This document shows, in pieces, positions 1-8,842 of a DNA stretch of 64,000 nt (the first letter of the stretch is position 1; every line of letters starts with the position of its first letter). The DNA is taken from positions 1-64,000 of the forward strand of contig UBZP01000016.1 of NCBI GenBank assembly GCA_900469965.1, written 5' to 3'. The DNA is from Hyphomicrobiales bacterium (GTDB taxonomy: Bacteria; Pseudomonadota; Alphaproteobacteria; Rhizobiales; Rhizobiaceae). The position numbers and the translations under genes are program-made. The notes beneath the pieces were generated by a model that saw only the letters and a program-made list of their open reading frames with translations, was not told where the DNA came from and searched no databases.

Positions 1-13
1 ATAGGTCCTGACC

Positions 14-1357
14 CTAGGCCTTGACGATGTTGTCGCCGTCGATGCCGCGGCGGGCAAAGGCGTTGCGGGTGTCGACGACGAGCGGCGTCCAGCCGGCGAG
101 TGCGGCATAGTCGATCGCGTCGTGGTCGGTGGAGACCAGCACCGCGTCGTAGCCGCGCACGGTCTGCTCGTCGAGCGGTACCGAGCGGCGGCCCTTCAGC
201 GCCATGTATTCGCGGGTGCGCGGCACTTCGGCGACATAGGGGTCGTGATAGTCCACCGTCCCGTTGCGCTCCAGGATCAGCTCGATCAGCTTCAGGGACG
301 GGCTCTCGCGGATGTCGGGCACGTTCTTCTTGTAGGCGAGCCCGATGACGAGGACGCGCGAGCGGCTCAGCGCCTTGCCGAGCCGCATGTCGAGCGCTTC
401 GGCGAGCCGCCCGACCACATGGCGCGGCATCGCCGCGTTGATCTCGCCGGCGAGCTCGATGAAGCGGGTCGGCAGTTCGAACTCGCGCGATTTCCAGGTG
501 AGGTAGAACGGATCGATCGGGATGCAGTGGCCGCCCAGACCGGGGCCGGGATAGAAGGGCATGTAGCCGAACGGCTTGGTCTTGGCCGCGTCGACCACCT
601 CCCAGATGTCGATCCCCATCGCGTCGTAGAGCACCTTCAGCTCGTTGACGAGGGCGATGTTGACGGCGCGGAAGACGTTTTCCGTCAGTTTCACCGCCTC
701 GGCGGTCGCGTTGGAGGAGACCGGCACCACCGCCTTCACCACCGCCCCGTAGAAGGCCTGCATCAGCGCCGAGGCCGCCTCGCCCGCGCCCGCCACCACC
801 TTCGGGATCGTCGCTGTGTCGAAGTCGCGGTTGCCGGGATCCTCGCGCTCGGGCGAGAAGCCCAGGAAAAAGTCGGTGCCGGAGCGCAGTCCGCCGCGCT
901 CCAGGATCGGCCGCACCAGTTCGTCCGTCGTCCCCGGCCAGGTGGTCGATTCCAGCACGACGAGCTGGCCCGGCCGCAGCGTCGCCGCCACGGCCTCGGC
1001 GGTGCGCACCACGTACGACATGTCCGGCTCGCGCTGCTTCGTCAGCGGGGTCGGCACGCAGATCACGATCACGTCGCAGCCGGCGAGCCTTGCGAAGTCG
1101 GTGGTGGAGCGGAACCGCCCCGCCTCGCTCTCCGCCTTCAGCGCCGCGTCGGGCACCGCGTCGATGTAGGAGGCGTGGGCGTCGAGCGCCACGATCTTCG
1201 CGGGGTCGATGTCGAAGCCGGTGACGTCAAAACCGTTTCGCGCAATCGTGATCGCCAGCGGCAGGCCGACATAGCCGAGCCCGATCACGCCGGCGCGCGC
1301 GCGCCTTTCGGTGATCGCCGCCAGCAGGCTCTCGGCGGAAGAAGAAAGCAAGGTCAA
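14..1357 (-). CDS. nucleotide sugar dehydrogenase (UDP-GlcNAc/ManNAc dehydrogenase type)
   Basis: NAD-dependent oxidation of a UDP-sugar at C6 to the uronic acid, a cytosolic precursor step for surface polysaccharides. About 447 residues, the usual length. The Rossmann motif VIGLGYVGLP lies near residue 24, a lysine in the AEAVKLTEN context near 223, and the catalytic cysteine in GGHCIPIDPFYL near 278. The C-terminal domain carries the LAYKKNVPDIRESP motif. The PGPGLGGHCIPIDP context favours a WecC/WbpA/TviB-like N-acetylhexosamine dehydrogenase over a UDP-glucose dehydrogenase, but substrate cannot be fixed from sequence. I chose a TTG start at 1357 because AAAGGG lies about 9 bases upstream and family similarity starts right after it; the open frame continues upstream to 1696 with unrelated sequence. 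The gene is divergent from the cyclase gene and heads the polysaccharide locus. Confidence 0.9.
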   Translation of the reverse strand: MTLLSSSAESLLAAITERRARAGVIGLGYVGLPLAITIARNGFDVTGFDIDPAKIVALDAHASYIDAVPDAALKAESEAGRFRSTTDFARLAGCDVIVICVPTPLTKQREPDMSYVVRTAEAVAATLRPGQLVVLESTTWPGTTDELVRPILERGGLRSGTDFFLGFSPEREDPGNRDFDTATIPKVVAGAGEAASALMQAFYGAVVKAVVPVSSNATAEAVKLTENVFRAVNIALVNELKVLYDAMGIDIWEVVDAAKTKPFGYMPFYPGPGLGGHCIPIDPFYLTWKSREFELPTRFIELAGEINAAMPRHVVGRLAEALDMRLGKALSRSRVLVIGLAYKKNVPDIRESPSLKLIELILERNGTVDYHDPYVAEVPRTREYMALKGRRSVPLDEQTVRGYDAVLVSTDHDAIDYAALAGWTPLVVDTRNAFARRGIDGDNIVKA

Positions 1358-1592
1358 TGCGTTGTACCCTTTCGGTCGTATCTGCGACAATTGGGCGGAA
1401 ATCGCCGCGTCGTCAAGGCGAGCGGGCGGGCGGCTTGCCGCCGGCGCCGGTCCCGCCGGCACAATTCTTCCGCGCGTCTTCTGGTTTTGCCACAGTCGCT
1501 CGCCTATATCAGGCGCTCTGCGTCGTCGATCCCGAATCGATTGCGACGGCGCTCGCGGCACAGAAGCAGAAGGCTTCCCCATCGAAGGACAA

Positions 1593-2957
1593 ATGATGAA
1601 CACGCGCCCTGCCGACGTCTCCAACATTCTCCTCGACCGGGTATCGTCGTGGCTGAAAACCGCTGCACTCGGAGGCGAAAGCCTCGAGTACATCATTGCC
1701 GGCTTCTGCGAGCGGCTCGCCGCGGCCGGGCTGCCGCTCGTGCGCGTGCATCTCAGCTTCTCGATGCTCCATCCGCTCTACGACGCGCTCGGCTTCACCT
1801 GGATGCGCGGCCAGGGCGTCACGGTCGAGGGCTTCCGCGCGGACGGCGAAAACAGCGAGCCGTCGCGCTTCCTGCTCAGCCCCTACTATTACCTGTTGAG
1901 CAACAGCCTCGACCACCTGCGCCGCCGCATCGATCCGGCCGCCCCCTCCGAGTTTCCCATTTTCGACGACCTGAAGGAGCTCGGCGCCACCGACTACCTC
2001 GCCTTCGTCCAGTCGTTCGGGGAATCGCCCGGCCAGGGCATGGTCGGCTCGTGGTCGACGGATGCGCCCGGCGGCTTCAGCGACAACGTCGTCGACGCGC
2101 TCCTGAAGATCCAGAACAGCCTCGCGGTCGCCGCCAAGATGGCCGTGCTCGGCAAGCTCGCCGACAACATGCTCCTGACCTATCTCGGCGGCAATGCCGG
2201 GCGGCGGGTGCTCTCCGGCCAGATCCGCCGCGGCGACGGCGACACGATCCGCGCCGCCCTCGTCATGGCCGACATGCGCCAGTCGACCGTGCTGGCGGAA
2301 AAGGAGGGCCGGCAGGCCTATATCGACACGCTGAACGACTTCTTCGACGCGATCGCCACCCCCTTCAACCGCAACGGCGGCGAGATCCTGTCCTTCATCG
2401 GCGACGGCTTCCTGGCGGTCTATCCCTGCGGCCGCCACCGCGAGCCCTCGCAGGTCGCCGCCCAGTCGGCCATGTCGGCCGTGCGGCATGCGACGATGCG
2501 GATGAACGAGCTCAATGCCCGGCGCAACCGGGCGGGGCTGGCCGACATCCGCTACGGCATCGGCCTGCACGTCGGCAACGTGATGTTCGGCAATGTCGGG
2601 CTGAAGGACCGGCTGACCTTCTCCGCCTTCGGCTCGGCGGTCAACGAGGTGCAGCGGCTGCAGGGACTGACGAAGAAATACGCCAAGTCGATCGTCGCCA
2701 GCCAGACGTTTGCCACCTATTGCGGCGGCGAATGGGTCACGCTCGGGGAGGAGAAGCTGCGCGGCGTCCGCCAGAAGCTGACCGTGCTTCTGCCCGGCCA
2801 GACCAACCTGCAGCTCGACCAGGCCGAAGCGCTCGACGGCCAGGACCGCGACGGGCGGTCGGAGGCCGAGCAGGTCATGCTGCTCTATCGCGATGCGCGC
2901 TCTCGCAAGCCCGACCAGCGGCCGCGCATCCCGATGCTCTCGCGCGGGCTCAACTGA
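1593..2957 (+). CDS. class III adenylate/guanylate cyclase domain protein
   Basis: Predicted nucleotide cyclase of about 454 residues. The N-terminal half (to about 200) is not recognised. A class III catalytic domain covers roughly residues 218-400. Both metal-binding aspartates are visible: MADMRQST (Asp227) and SFIGDGFLAVYP (Asp271). The transition-state Asn and Arg are present in FGSAVNEVQRLQ (Asn351, Arg355). The two purine-reading positions are unusual: the Lys expected before IGDG is Ser267, and the Asp expected in GDxVN is Ser348. The base used is therefore uncertain. AAGGA at 1585-1589 supports ATG 1593, or the in-frame ATG at 1596 with better spacing. The stop is one base from the lyase-like gene ATG, suggesting translational coupling. 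With the cNMP-binding protein at 16.8 kb it may form a signalling pair (inference). Confidence 0.87.
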   Translation: MMNTRPADVSNILLDRVSSWLKTAALGGESLEYIIAGFCERLAAAGLPLVRVHLSFSMLHPLYDALGFTWMRGQGVTVEGFRADGENSEPSRFLLSPYYYLLSNSLDHLRRRIDPAAPSEFPIFDDLKELGATDYLAFVQSFGESPGQGMVGSWSTDAPGGFSDNVVDALLKIQNSLAVAAKMAVLGKLADNMLLTYLGGNAGRRVLSGQIRRGDGDTIRAALVMADMRQSTVLAEKEGRQAYIDTLNDFFDAIATPFNRNGGEILSFIGDGFLAVYPCGRHREPSQVAAQSAMSAVRHATMRMNELNARRNRAGLADIRYGIGLHVGNVMFGNVGLKDRLTFSAFGSAVNEVQRLQGLTKKYAKSIVASQTFATYCGGEWVTLGEEKLRGVRQKLTVLLPGQTNLQLDQAEALDGQDRDGRSEAEQVMLLYRDARSRKPDQRPRIPMLSRGLN

Positions 2958-2958
2958 C

Positions 2959-3909
2959 ATGGCGGGCGGCACTGCGCAAGGACGCCAGGCCGCCCCCCGA
3001 CACGCCTTCGAGGCGCCGCTGATCGACGGCTTCGAGGGAGACGGCTTCTCGCCCGCAGGCGGCCTCTACTACCGCGACAACGCCGAGCAGCGCGCCGGTT
3101 ACTACGAGTTCCAGCACGACGTCACCTGCGGCAGCGCCGGTGCGCTGAAGCTCGGCGTGCGGCCGATCGCAAACGGTGCCGGCGGCGGCAGCGAGCGGGC
3201 GGAGATCTGGGAGCGCACCGATCTGCGCGTCCCCTACGGCCGCGCCGTCTGGTACGGCTTCTCGGTGCGCTTCGGCGAGCCGGTGCCGCAGGCCGACCAC
3301 CGCCACCTGATCGCCCAGTGGAAGCGCGAGATCGGCCCCACGGCACCCGGCGACTACAGCCCCTTCCTGGCGCTGCGGCTCGTGCGCGGCCGCCTGTTCG
3401 CCACGGTGGAGACGACCCTGCGCGCAGCCGACCTCGCCGGCCCCGGCAGCCGCGGCGGAACGCCGGCCTGGCTGCGCCGGGAGGCGGGCCAGCTGCGGGC
3501 GCTGGTCGCCGCCGACGGCGGCTGGAGCGAGGAGGACGGCCTGCCGTTTGCCGCCCGCACCGCCCGCATCGCGGTGACCGATCGCGGCGGCCGCCTGCCG
3601 CAGCCGGGCAGCGGCTGGATCGATTTCGCGGTGATGACGCGGCCCGGGCTCGGCGGCAGCGGCCATGTCGAGCTCTTCGCCAACGACAGCTGGATCGCCA
3701 CGGTCCGCGGCGACATCGGCCACGACGACGCCGGCCTCGGCGCCCGCCAATATTTCAAGTTCGGCCCCTATCGTTCCGCCGCTGCCGGCGAATGGACGCT
3801 CTATTTCGACAACTTCCGCCGCTCGATGCGCGCAAAGGATGTGCTGGGACCGCGATCGCTCGCCGCCTACCGCGGCGCAAGCACCGGAAACATCCCGCCA
3901 ACTGCCTGA
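2959..3909 (+). CDS. polysaccharide lyase-like (heparin lyase I family) protein
   Basis: 316-residue protein with the conserved blocks of the heparin lyase I-like fold: DGFEGDGFSPAGGLYYRDN near the N terminus, SERAEIWERTDLRVPY, HRHLIAQWKREIGP, FLALRLVRGRLFATVE, and YFKFGPYR near the C terminus. The family is a beta-jellyroll acting on acidic polysaccharides; many members are poorly characterised. It is clearly paralogous to the protein at 20802-21773, with the same blocks in the same order. Unlike that copy it shows no signal peptide from this ATG; export by another route or a cytosolic role cannot be separated. The ATG follows the cyclase stop by one base. A role in trimming the polysaccharide of this locus is inference. 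Confidence 0.78.
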   Translation: MAGGTAQGRQAAPRHAFEAPLIDGFEGDGFSPAGGLYYRDNAEQRAGYYEFQHDVTCGSAGALKLGVRPIANGAGGGSERAEIWERTDLRVPYGRAVWYGFSVRFGEPVPQADHRHLIAQWKREIGPTAPGDYSPFLALRLVRGRLFATVETTLRAADLAGPGSRGGTPAWLRREAGQLRALVAADGGWSEEDGLPFAARTARIAVTDRGGRLPQPGSGWIDFAVMTRPGLGGSGHVELFANDSWIATVRGDIGHDDAGLGARQYFKFGPYRSAAAGEWTLYFDNFRRSMRAKDVLGPRSLAAYRGASTGNIPPTA

Positions 3910-4040
3910 TTTTGAAGGCATTCCCCCCTTTCGACAGCCGCCGCCGAGGCGATGCAAAGAGCATGGACAGCCGGCAGGCGCTCGGCTAGTGTGCCTGCGG
4001 ATTGGGAAGGCACATAAAGTAACCGAAGGAAACTCCGGAC

Positions 4041-5933
4041 ATGATCTTAGGGGCAGATCTGTTACGGATTGAAGATCTCAGCATCTCGTTTGCCATGCTC
4101 GGGGGCCAGATCGATGCCGTGAAGAAGGCAAACCTGCGGGTGCTTCCCGGCAGGGTGACGGCGCTCGTCGGCGAATCCGGCTCGGGCAAGTCGGTCATCA
4201 GCCAGTCGGTCATGCGCATCCTGCCGAAAGCGGCGACCGCGAGCGGCCGGATTCTGTTCAACGATCCGCTGGCGGGCACGCAGACCGACATCCTGCAGCT
4301 GTCGCAGGACGGGCCGGACATCCGCGCCATCCGTGGCCGGCGCATCGGCAAGATCTTCCAGGAACCGATGACCTCGCTGTCGCCGCTGCACACCGTCGGC
4401 GACCAGGTCAGCGAAGTGCTCACCATCCACGAGGAGATGTCGAAGGACGAGCGCTACGAGCGCACGATCGAGATGCTGCGCATGGTCGGCTTCAGCAAGC
4501 CCGAGCGCGCCTACCGGATGTATCCCTTCGAGTTGTCGGGCGGCATGCGCCAGCGTGCCATGATCGCGCTGGCGCTGATCTGCCGGCCGGCGCTCCTGAT
4601 CGCCGACGAGCCGACGACGGCGCTCGACGTGACGATCCAGGCGCAGATCCTGAGGCTGCTGAAGGACCTGCAGCAGGAATTCAACATGGCGATGCTGCTG
4701 ATCACCCACGATCTCGGCGTCGTCGCCAACGTCGCCGACGAGGTGGTGGTGATCTACCACGGCGAGATCATGGAGGCGGGACCGGTCGAGGACATCTTCC
4801 GCCGGCCGGGCCATCCCTACCTCAAGGGCCTGATGGCGGCCGTGCCGCATTTCGACATGAAGCCCGGCGAACGGCTGAAGGCGCTGCGCGAGGTGCCGGT
4901 GAACGCCTCCCACCTGCTCGGCGTCTCGAAGGAACGGCAGGAGCAGCCGGGGCCGGACATCCTGCTTTCGGTGCGCGACGTCACCAAGTCCTACAAGATC
5001 CGCAAGGCAGGCTTCTTCCGCCGCGCCGACGAGGCGCCGGTGCGCGCCGTCGACGGCGTCAGCTTCGACATCCGCCGCGGCGAGTGCCTCGGGCTCGTCG
5101 GCGAGAGCGGCTGCGGCAAGACCACCGTCAGCAAGATGCTGATGCGGGCGGTGACGCCGGATTCCGGCGAGATCATCTTCCACGACCGCAACGGCCCCGT
5201 CGACGTGCTGGCGGCCGAGGGCGAGGCGCTGCAGAAGCTGCGCGGCAAGATCCAGATGGTGTTCCAGGATCCGGTCTCCTCGCTGTCGCCGCGCATGACG
5301 GTGCAGAACATCCTCTCCGAGCCCCTGGAGATCCACAAGCGCGGCACGCCGAAGTCGCGGCTGGAGACGGTCAGCGCGCTGATGGAGGTGATCGGGCTGA
5401 ACCGCCGCTACCTCAGCCGCTATCCGCATTCCTTCTCCGGCGGCCAGCGCCAGAGGATCGGCATCGCCCGGGCGCTGGCGCTCGGGCCGGAGCTTCTGAT
5501 CTGCGACGAGCCGGTCTCCGCCCTCGACGTCTCCGTGCAGGCGCAGATCCTCAACCTCCTGAAGGACCTGCAGAAGGACCTCGGCTTGACCTACCTGTTC
5601 ATTTCGCACAATCTGGCGGTCGTCGACTATATGGCCGACCGGATTGCGGTGATGTGCGCAGGACGGATCGTCGAACTCGCACCGCGTGAAATCCTCATGC
5701 GGGCGCCCGTTCATCCCTACACGAAATCGCTCCTGGCCGCAGTGCCCTTCCCGGACCTCGACCGTCCGCTGGATTTTACGACGCTCAAGACGGCGAATGC
5801 CAGCGACATGCGGAACTGGTCCGCACCGTTCCGCCAGGACGACGACGGACACGGCCTGGCAACCGCCGACCTCGGCGAAGGCCATCTCGTGCTCGCCCGT
5901 AGCAACGCGGATGTGAGAGAGCTACGCCCGTGA
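4041..5933 (+). CDS. peptide/oligosaccharide-type ABC transporter, fused double ATP-binding subunit
   Basis: A 630-residue cytosolic ATPase made of two oligopeptide-type ABC domains in one chain, equivalent to DppD plus DppF. Domain 1 has Walker A GESGSGKS (44-51), signature LSGGMRQR (165-172) and Walker B LLIADE (185-190). Domain 2 has GESGCGKT (354-361), FSGGQRQR (465-472) and LLICDE (485-490). Both halves look catalytically intact. The C-terminal oligopeptide extension ([13 protein letters not shown] in half 1, [13 protein letters not shown] in half 2) is present. The gene leads an operon with a binding protein and two permeases; its stop overlaps the next start (GTGA). Position between a lyase-like gene and glycosyltransferases suggests import of a sugar-containing oligomer rather than a plain peptide, but this is only inferred. 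Confidence 0.93.
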   Translation: MILGADLLRIEDLSISFAMLGGQIDAVKKANLRVLPGRVTALVGESGSGKSVISQSVMRILPKAATASGRILFNDPLAGTQTDILQLSQDGPDIRAIRGRRIGKIFQEPMTSLSPLHTVGDQVSEVLTIHEEMSKDERYERTIEMLRMVGFSKPERAYRMYPFELSGGMRQRAMIALALICRPALLIADEPTTALDVTIQAQILRLLKDLQQEFNMAMLLITHDLGVVANVADEVVVIYHGEIMEAGPVEDIFRRPGHPYLKGLMAAVPHFDMKPGERLKALREVPVNASHLLGVSKERQEQPGPDILLSVRDVTKSYKIRKAGFFRRADEAPVRAVDGVSFDIRRGECLGLVGESGCGKTTVSKMLMRAVTPDSGEIIFHDRNGPVDVLAAEGEALQKLRGKIQMVFQDPVSSLSPRMTVQNILSEPLEIHKRGTPKSRLETVSALMEVIGLNRRYLSRYPHSFSGGQRQRIGIARALALGPELLICDEPVSALDVSVQAQILNLLKDLQKDLGLTYLFISHNLAVVDYMADRIAVMCAGRIVELAPREILMRAPVHPYTKSLLAAVPFPDLDRPLDFTTLKTANASDMRNWSAPFRQDDDGHGLATADLGEGHLVLARSNADVRELRP

Positions 5934-7840
5934 TCAGACGTCGAACCGTTCTCGGCATGATGGCCGCCACCTGCCTTCCCGCCTCGCTGGCGCGCGCGAC
6001 GCTCGCCCTGCAGGAGCCGGAGTTCTTCAAGGAAAAACTTGCCGACGGCACGCTGCCGCCGATGACCGAGCGCCTGCCCAAGGTGCCGCGCGTCATCAAC
6101 CTGGCCGCGATGGACCGCAAGCCCGGCCGCTACGGCGGCACGGCGCGGATGGTCATCGGCAGCCAGAAGGACACCCGCCTGATGACGATCAACGGCTATG
6201 CGCGGCTCGTCGGCTTCGACGAGCACCTCGTGCTGCAGCCGGACATCCTGGAGCGCTTCGAGCAGGTCGAAAACCGGGTCTACACCTTCAGGCTGCGCGA
6301 GGGGCACCGCTGGTCGGACGGACATCCCTTCACCGTCGACGACTTCGTCTACTACTGGGAGGACGTGCTCAACAACAAGGAGATGCGGCCGCGCGGGCTG
6401 CCGCTCGACCTGCTGTCCGACGGAAAGCCGCCGCGCTTCGAGGTGGTCGACCCGCTGACCGTTCGCTATTCCTGGGACGTCCCCAATCCCGACTTCCTGC
6501 TCCGCCTCGCCTCGCCGCAGCCGCTGACGCTGGCGCTGCCGGCCCACTACATGAAGCAGTTCCATCCGAAATATGCCGATCCCGAGGCGCTGAAGAAGAT
6601 CGTCGAAGAAGAGGGCGAGGACGACTGGACGGGCGTGCACATCAACCGTTCGCGCACCTACCGGCCGGAAAACCCGGACCTGCCGACGCTCGACCCGTGG
6701 CGCAACCTGATCGCGCCGCCGGCCGAGCAGTTCATCTTCGAGCGCAACGCCTTCTTCCACCGCGTCGACGAGACCGGCCAGCAGCTGCCCTATGTCGACA
6801 GGGTCGTGCTCAACGTGTCGGCCTCCGGCATCATCCCCGCCAAGGCGGGCGCGGGCGAGACCGACCTGCAGACGAGCGGCCTCGACTTCGTCGACTACAC
6901 CTTCCTCAAGGACGCCGAGAAGCGCTACAAGGTGCAGGTGCGGCTGTGGGAACGCACGCAGGGCTCGCGCATCGCACTGCTGCCGAACCTCAACTGCGGC
7001 GACAAGGTCTGGCGCGACCTGTTCCGCGACGTGCGCGTGCGCCGGGCGATGTCGGTCGCGATCGACCGCGAGGAGATCAACAAGGCGAGCTTCTTCGGCC
7101 TGGCGCGCGAGAGCGCCGACACCATCCTGCCGCAGAGCCCGCTGTTCAAGCCCGAGTACCAGCACGCCTGGGCGCAGTTCGATCCCGACCTCGCCGACAA
7201 GCTGCTCGACGAGGCGGGCCTGTCGGCGCGCGATGACGACGGCCTGCGGCTCCTGCCGGACGGGCGCACCGCCAGCCTGATCGTCGAATCCGCCGGCGAG
7301 AGCACGCTGGAGACGGACGTGCTCGAGCTCGTCACCGACCACTGGCGCCAGGTGGGGCTGAAGCTGCACGTGCGCACCTCGCAGCGCGACGTCTTCCGCA
7401 GCCGCGCGCTCGGCGGCGAGATCATGGTCTCGGTGCAGCAGGGCATCGACAACGGCATCCCGACCGCCGACATGTCGCCGTCGGGGCTGGCGCCGACCGG
7501 CGACGAGCAGCTGCAATGGCCGGTCTGGGGCCTGCACTATCTGTCCGCCGAGCAGAAGGGCGAGGCGCCCGACCTGCCCGAGGCCAAGCGGCTGGTCGAC
7601 CTGATGCGGCAATGGAAGCGCTCCAGCTCGACGGCCGAGCGCGAGACGATCTGGACCGAGATGCTGTCGATCTATACCGACCAGGTGTTCTCGATCGGCA
7701 TCGTCAACGGCACGCTGCAGCCGATCGTCACCGCCAGGAACCTGACGAACGTGCCGGAGAAGGGCCTCTACGGCTTCGACCCCACGGCCTTCCTCGGGGT
7801 CTACCTGCCCGACACCTTCTGGTTCGACGGGAGCGCCTGA
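5930..7840 (+). CDS. ABC transporter substrate-binding protein, SBP_bac_5 family
   Basis: 636-residue periplasmic binding protein of the dipeptide/oligopeptide family (PF00496 type), longer than DppA and nearer the YejA-like size class. The N terminus [20 protein letters not shown] contains an RRxxxLG-like twin-arginine pattern followed by a hydrophobic stretch and an ALARA-like cleavage region, so Tat export is plausible. Family blocks visible are YTFRLREGHRWSDGHPFTVDDFVYYWED near residue 120-150 and RVRRAMSVAIDREEIN near 370. The GTG start lies inside the TGA of the ATPase gene, four bases overlapping, so translation is coupled. The ligand is unknown; genomic context points to an oligosaccharide or glycoconjugate. 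Confidence 0.9.
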   Translation: MIRRRTVLGMMAATCLPASLARATLALQEPEFFKEKLADGTLPPMTERLPKVPRVINLAAMDRKPGRYGGTARMVIGSQKDTRLMTINGYARLVGFDEHLVLQPDILERFEQVENRVYTFRLREGHRWSDGHPFTVDDFVYYWEDVLNNKEMRPRGLPLDLLSDGKPPRFEVVDPLTVRYSWDVPNPDFLLRLASPQPLTLALPAHYMKQFHPKYADPEALKKIVEEEGEDDWTGVHINRSRTYRPENPDLPTLDPWRNLIAPPAEQFIFERNAFFHRVDETGQQLPYVDRVVLNVSASGIIPAKAGAGETDLQTSGLDFVDYTFLKDAEKRYKVQVRLWERTQGSRIALLPNLNCGDKVWRDLFRDVRVRRAMSVAIDREEINKASFFGLARESADTILPQSPLFKPEYQHAWAQFDPDLADKLLDEAGLSARDDDGLRLLPDGRTASLIVESAGESTLETDVLELVTDHWRQVGLKLHVRTSQRDVFRSRALGGEIMVSVQQGIDNGIPTADMSPSGLAPTGDEQLQWPVWGLHYLSAEQKGEAPDLPEAKRLVDLMRQWKRSSSTAERETIWTEMLSIYTDQVFSIGIVNGTLQPIVTARNLTNVPEKGLYGFDPTAFLGVYLPDTFWFDGSA

Positions 7841-7843
7841 TCG

Positions 7844-8842
7844 ATGCTGAGATACATCCTCTGGCGCATCGCCGTCATGGTGCCCACGCTGCTTCTGATC
7901 TCCATGCTCGTCTTCACCATCATCGAGCTGCCGCCCGGCGACTATTTCGAGAGCTACGTCTCCGAACTGCGCGCCATGGGCGAGGCCGCCGACATGGAGG
8001 AGATCGACGCGCTGCGCGAGCGCTACGGCTTCGACCAGCCGGCGCCGATCCGCTACCTGCACTGGGTCGGCGGCATGCTGCACGGCGACTTCGGCTATTC
8101 GTTCGAATACCAGCTGCCCGTCTCCGAGGTCGTCGGCGACCGGTTGTGGCTGACGGTGCTCGTCTCCTTCGTCACCATCCTCGTCACCTGGGTCATCGCC
8201 TTTCCGATCGGCATCTATTCGGCCACCCACCAGTATAGCTGGGGCGACTACGGGCTGACCTTCCTCGGCCTGCTCGGGCTCGCGGTGCCGAACTTCATCC
8301 TGGCGCTGATCCTGATGTATTTCGCCAACATCTGGTTCGGCACCTCGATCGGCCACCTGATGGACCAGAAATACCTGAACGAGCCGATGAGCTGGGCGAA
8401 GGCCATGTCGATCCTCGAGCACCTGTGGATCCCGGTCATCATCATCGGCACGGCGGGGACCGCCGGCATGGTGCGCAGGCTCAGGGCCAACCTGCTCGAC
8501 GAGCTGCAGAAGCAGTACGTGGTGACGGCGCGGGCCAAGGGCATGAACCCGTTCCGCGCGCTCGTCAAATACCCGCTGCGCATGTCGCTCAACTTCTTCA
8601 TCTCCGACATCGGCTCGATCCTGCCGCAGATCATCTCCGGCGCCGAGATCACCGCCATCGTGCTGTCGCTGGAAACCACCGGGCCGATGCTGATCAAGGC
8701 GCTGCAGAGCCAGGACATGTATCTCGCCGGGTCGTTCCTGATGTTCCTCGCCTTCCTCACCGTCGTCGGCGTCCTCGTCTCCGACATCGCACTGGCGCTG
8801 CTCGATCCGCGCATCCGGCTGCAAGGGGGCAGCACCAAATGA
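7844..8842 (+). CDS. ABC transporter permease (DppB/OppB type)
   Basis: 332-residue inner-membrane permease. The first segment (LRYILWRIAVMVPTLLLISM) and the conserved second region (LRERYGFDQPAPIRYLHWVG) match the DppB family. The cytoplasmic EAA-type loop that contacts the ATPase is seen as VVTARAKGMNPFRALVKYPLR. Six or so membrane helices are expected. It starts three bases after the binding-protein stop and overlaps the next permease by four bases (ATGA), so the four transporter genes form one operon. The loop after the first helix, with FESYVSELRAMGEAADMEEIDALRERYGF, is typical of the family. Confidence 0.93.
   Translation: MLRYILWRIAVMVPTLLLISMLVFTIIELPPGDYFESYVSELRAMGEAADMEEIDALRERYGFDQPAPIRYLHWVGGMLHGDFGYSFEYQLPVSEVVGDRLWLTVLVSFVTILVTWVIAFPIGIYSATHQYSWGDYGLTFLGLLGLAVPNFILALILMYFANIWFGTSIGHLMDQKYLNEPMSWAKAMSILEHLWIPVIIIGTAGTAGMVRRLRANLLDELQKQYVVTARAKGMNPFRALVKYPLRMSLNFFISDIGSILPQIISGAEITAIVLSLETTGPMLIKALQSQDMYLAGSFLMFLAFLTVVGVLVSDIALALLDPRIRLQGGSTK

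Noticed and set aside
122-3022. 966-codon open frame on the plus strand across the dehydrogenase and cyclase genes
   Set aside because: It crosses a divergent gene pair, has Arg/His/Gly-rich shadow composition and no start signal; the real genes are on the opposite strand and in another frame.
4041-5933. Possible fusion error between two ATPase genes
   Set aside because: Both halves are complete with a continuous linker; fused DppD-DppF-type ATPases are common in this transporter group.
5717-8824. 1035-codon minus-strand open frame
   Set aside because: Lies opposite the importer operon; low-complexity charged translation, a product of high GC codon bias.
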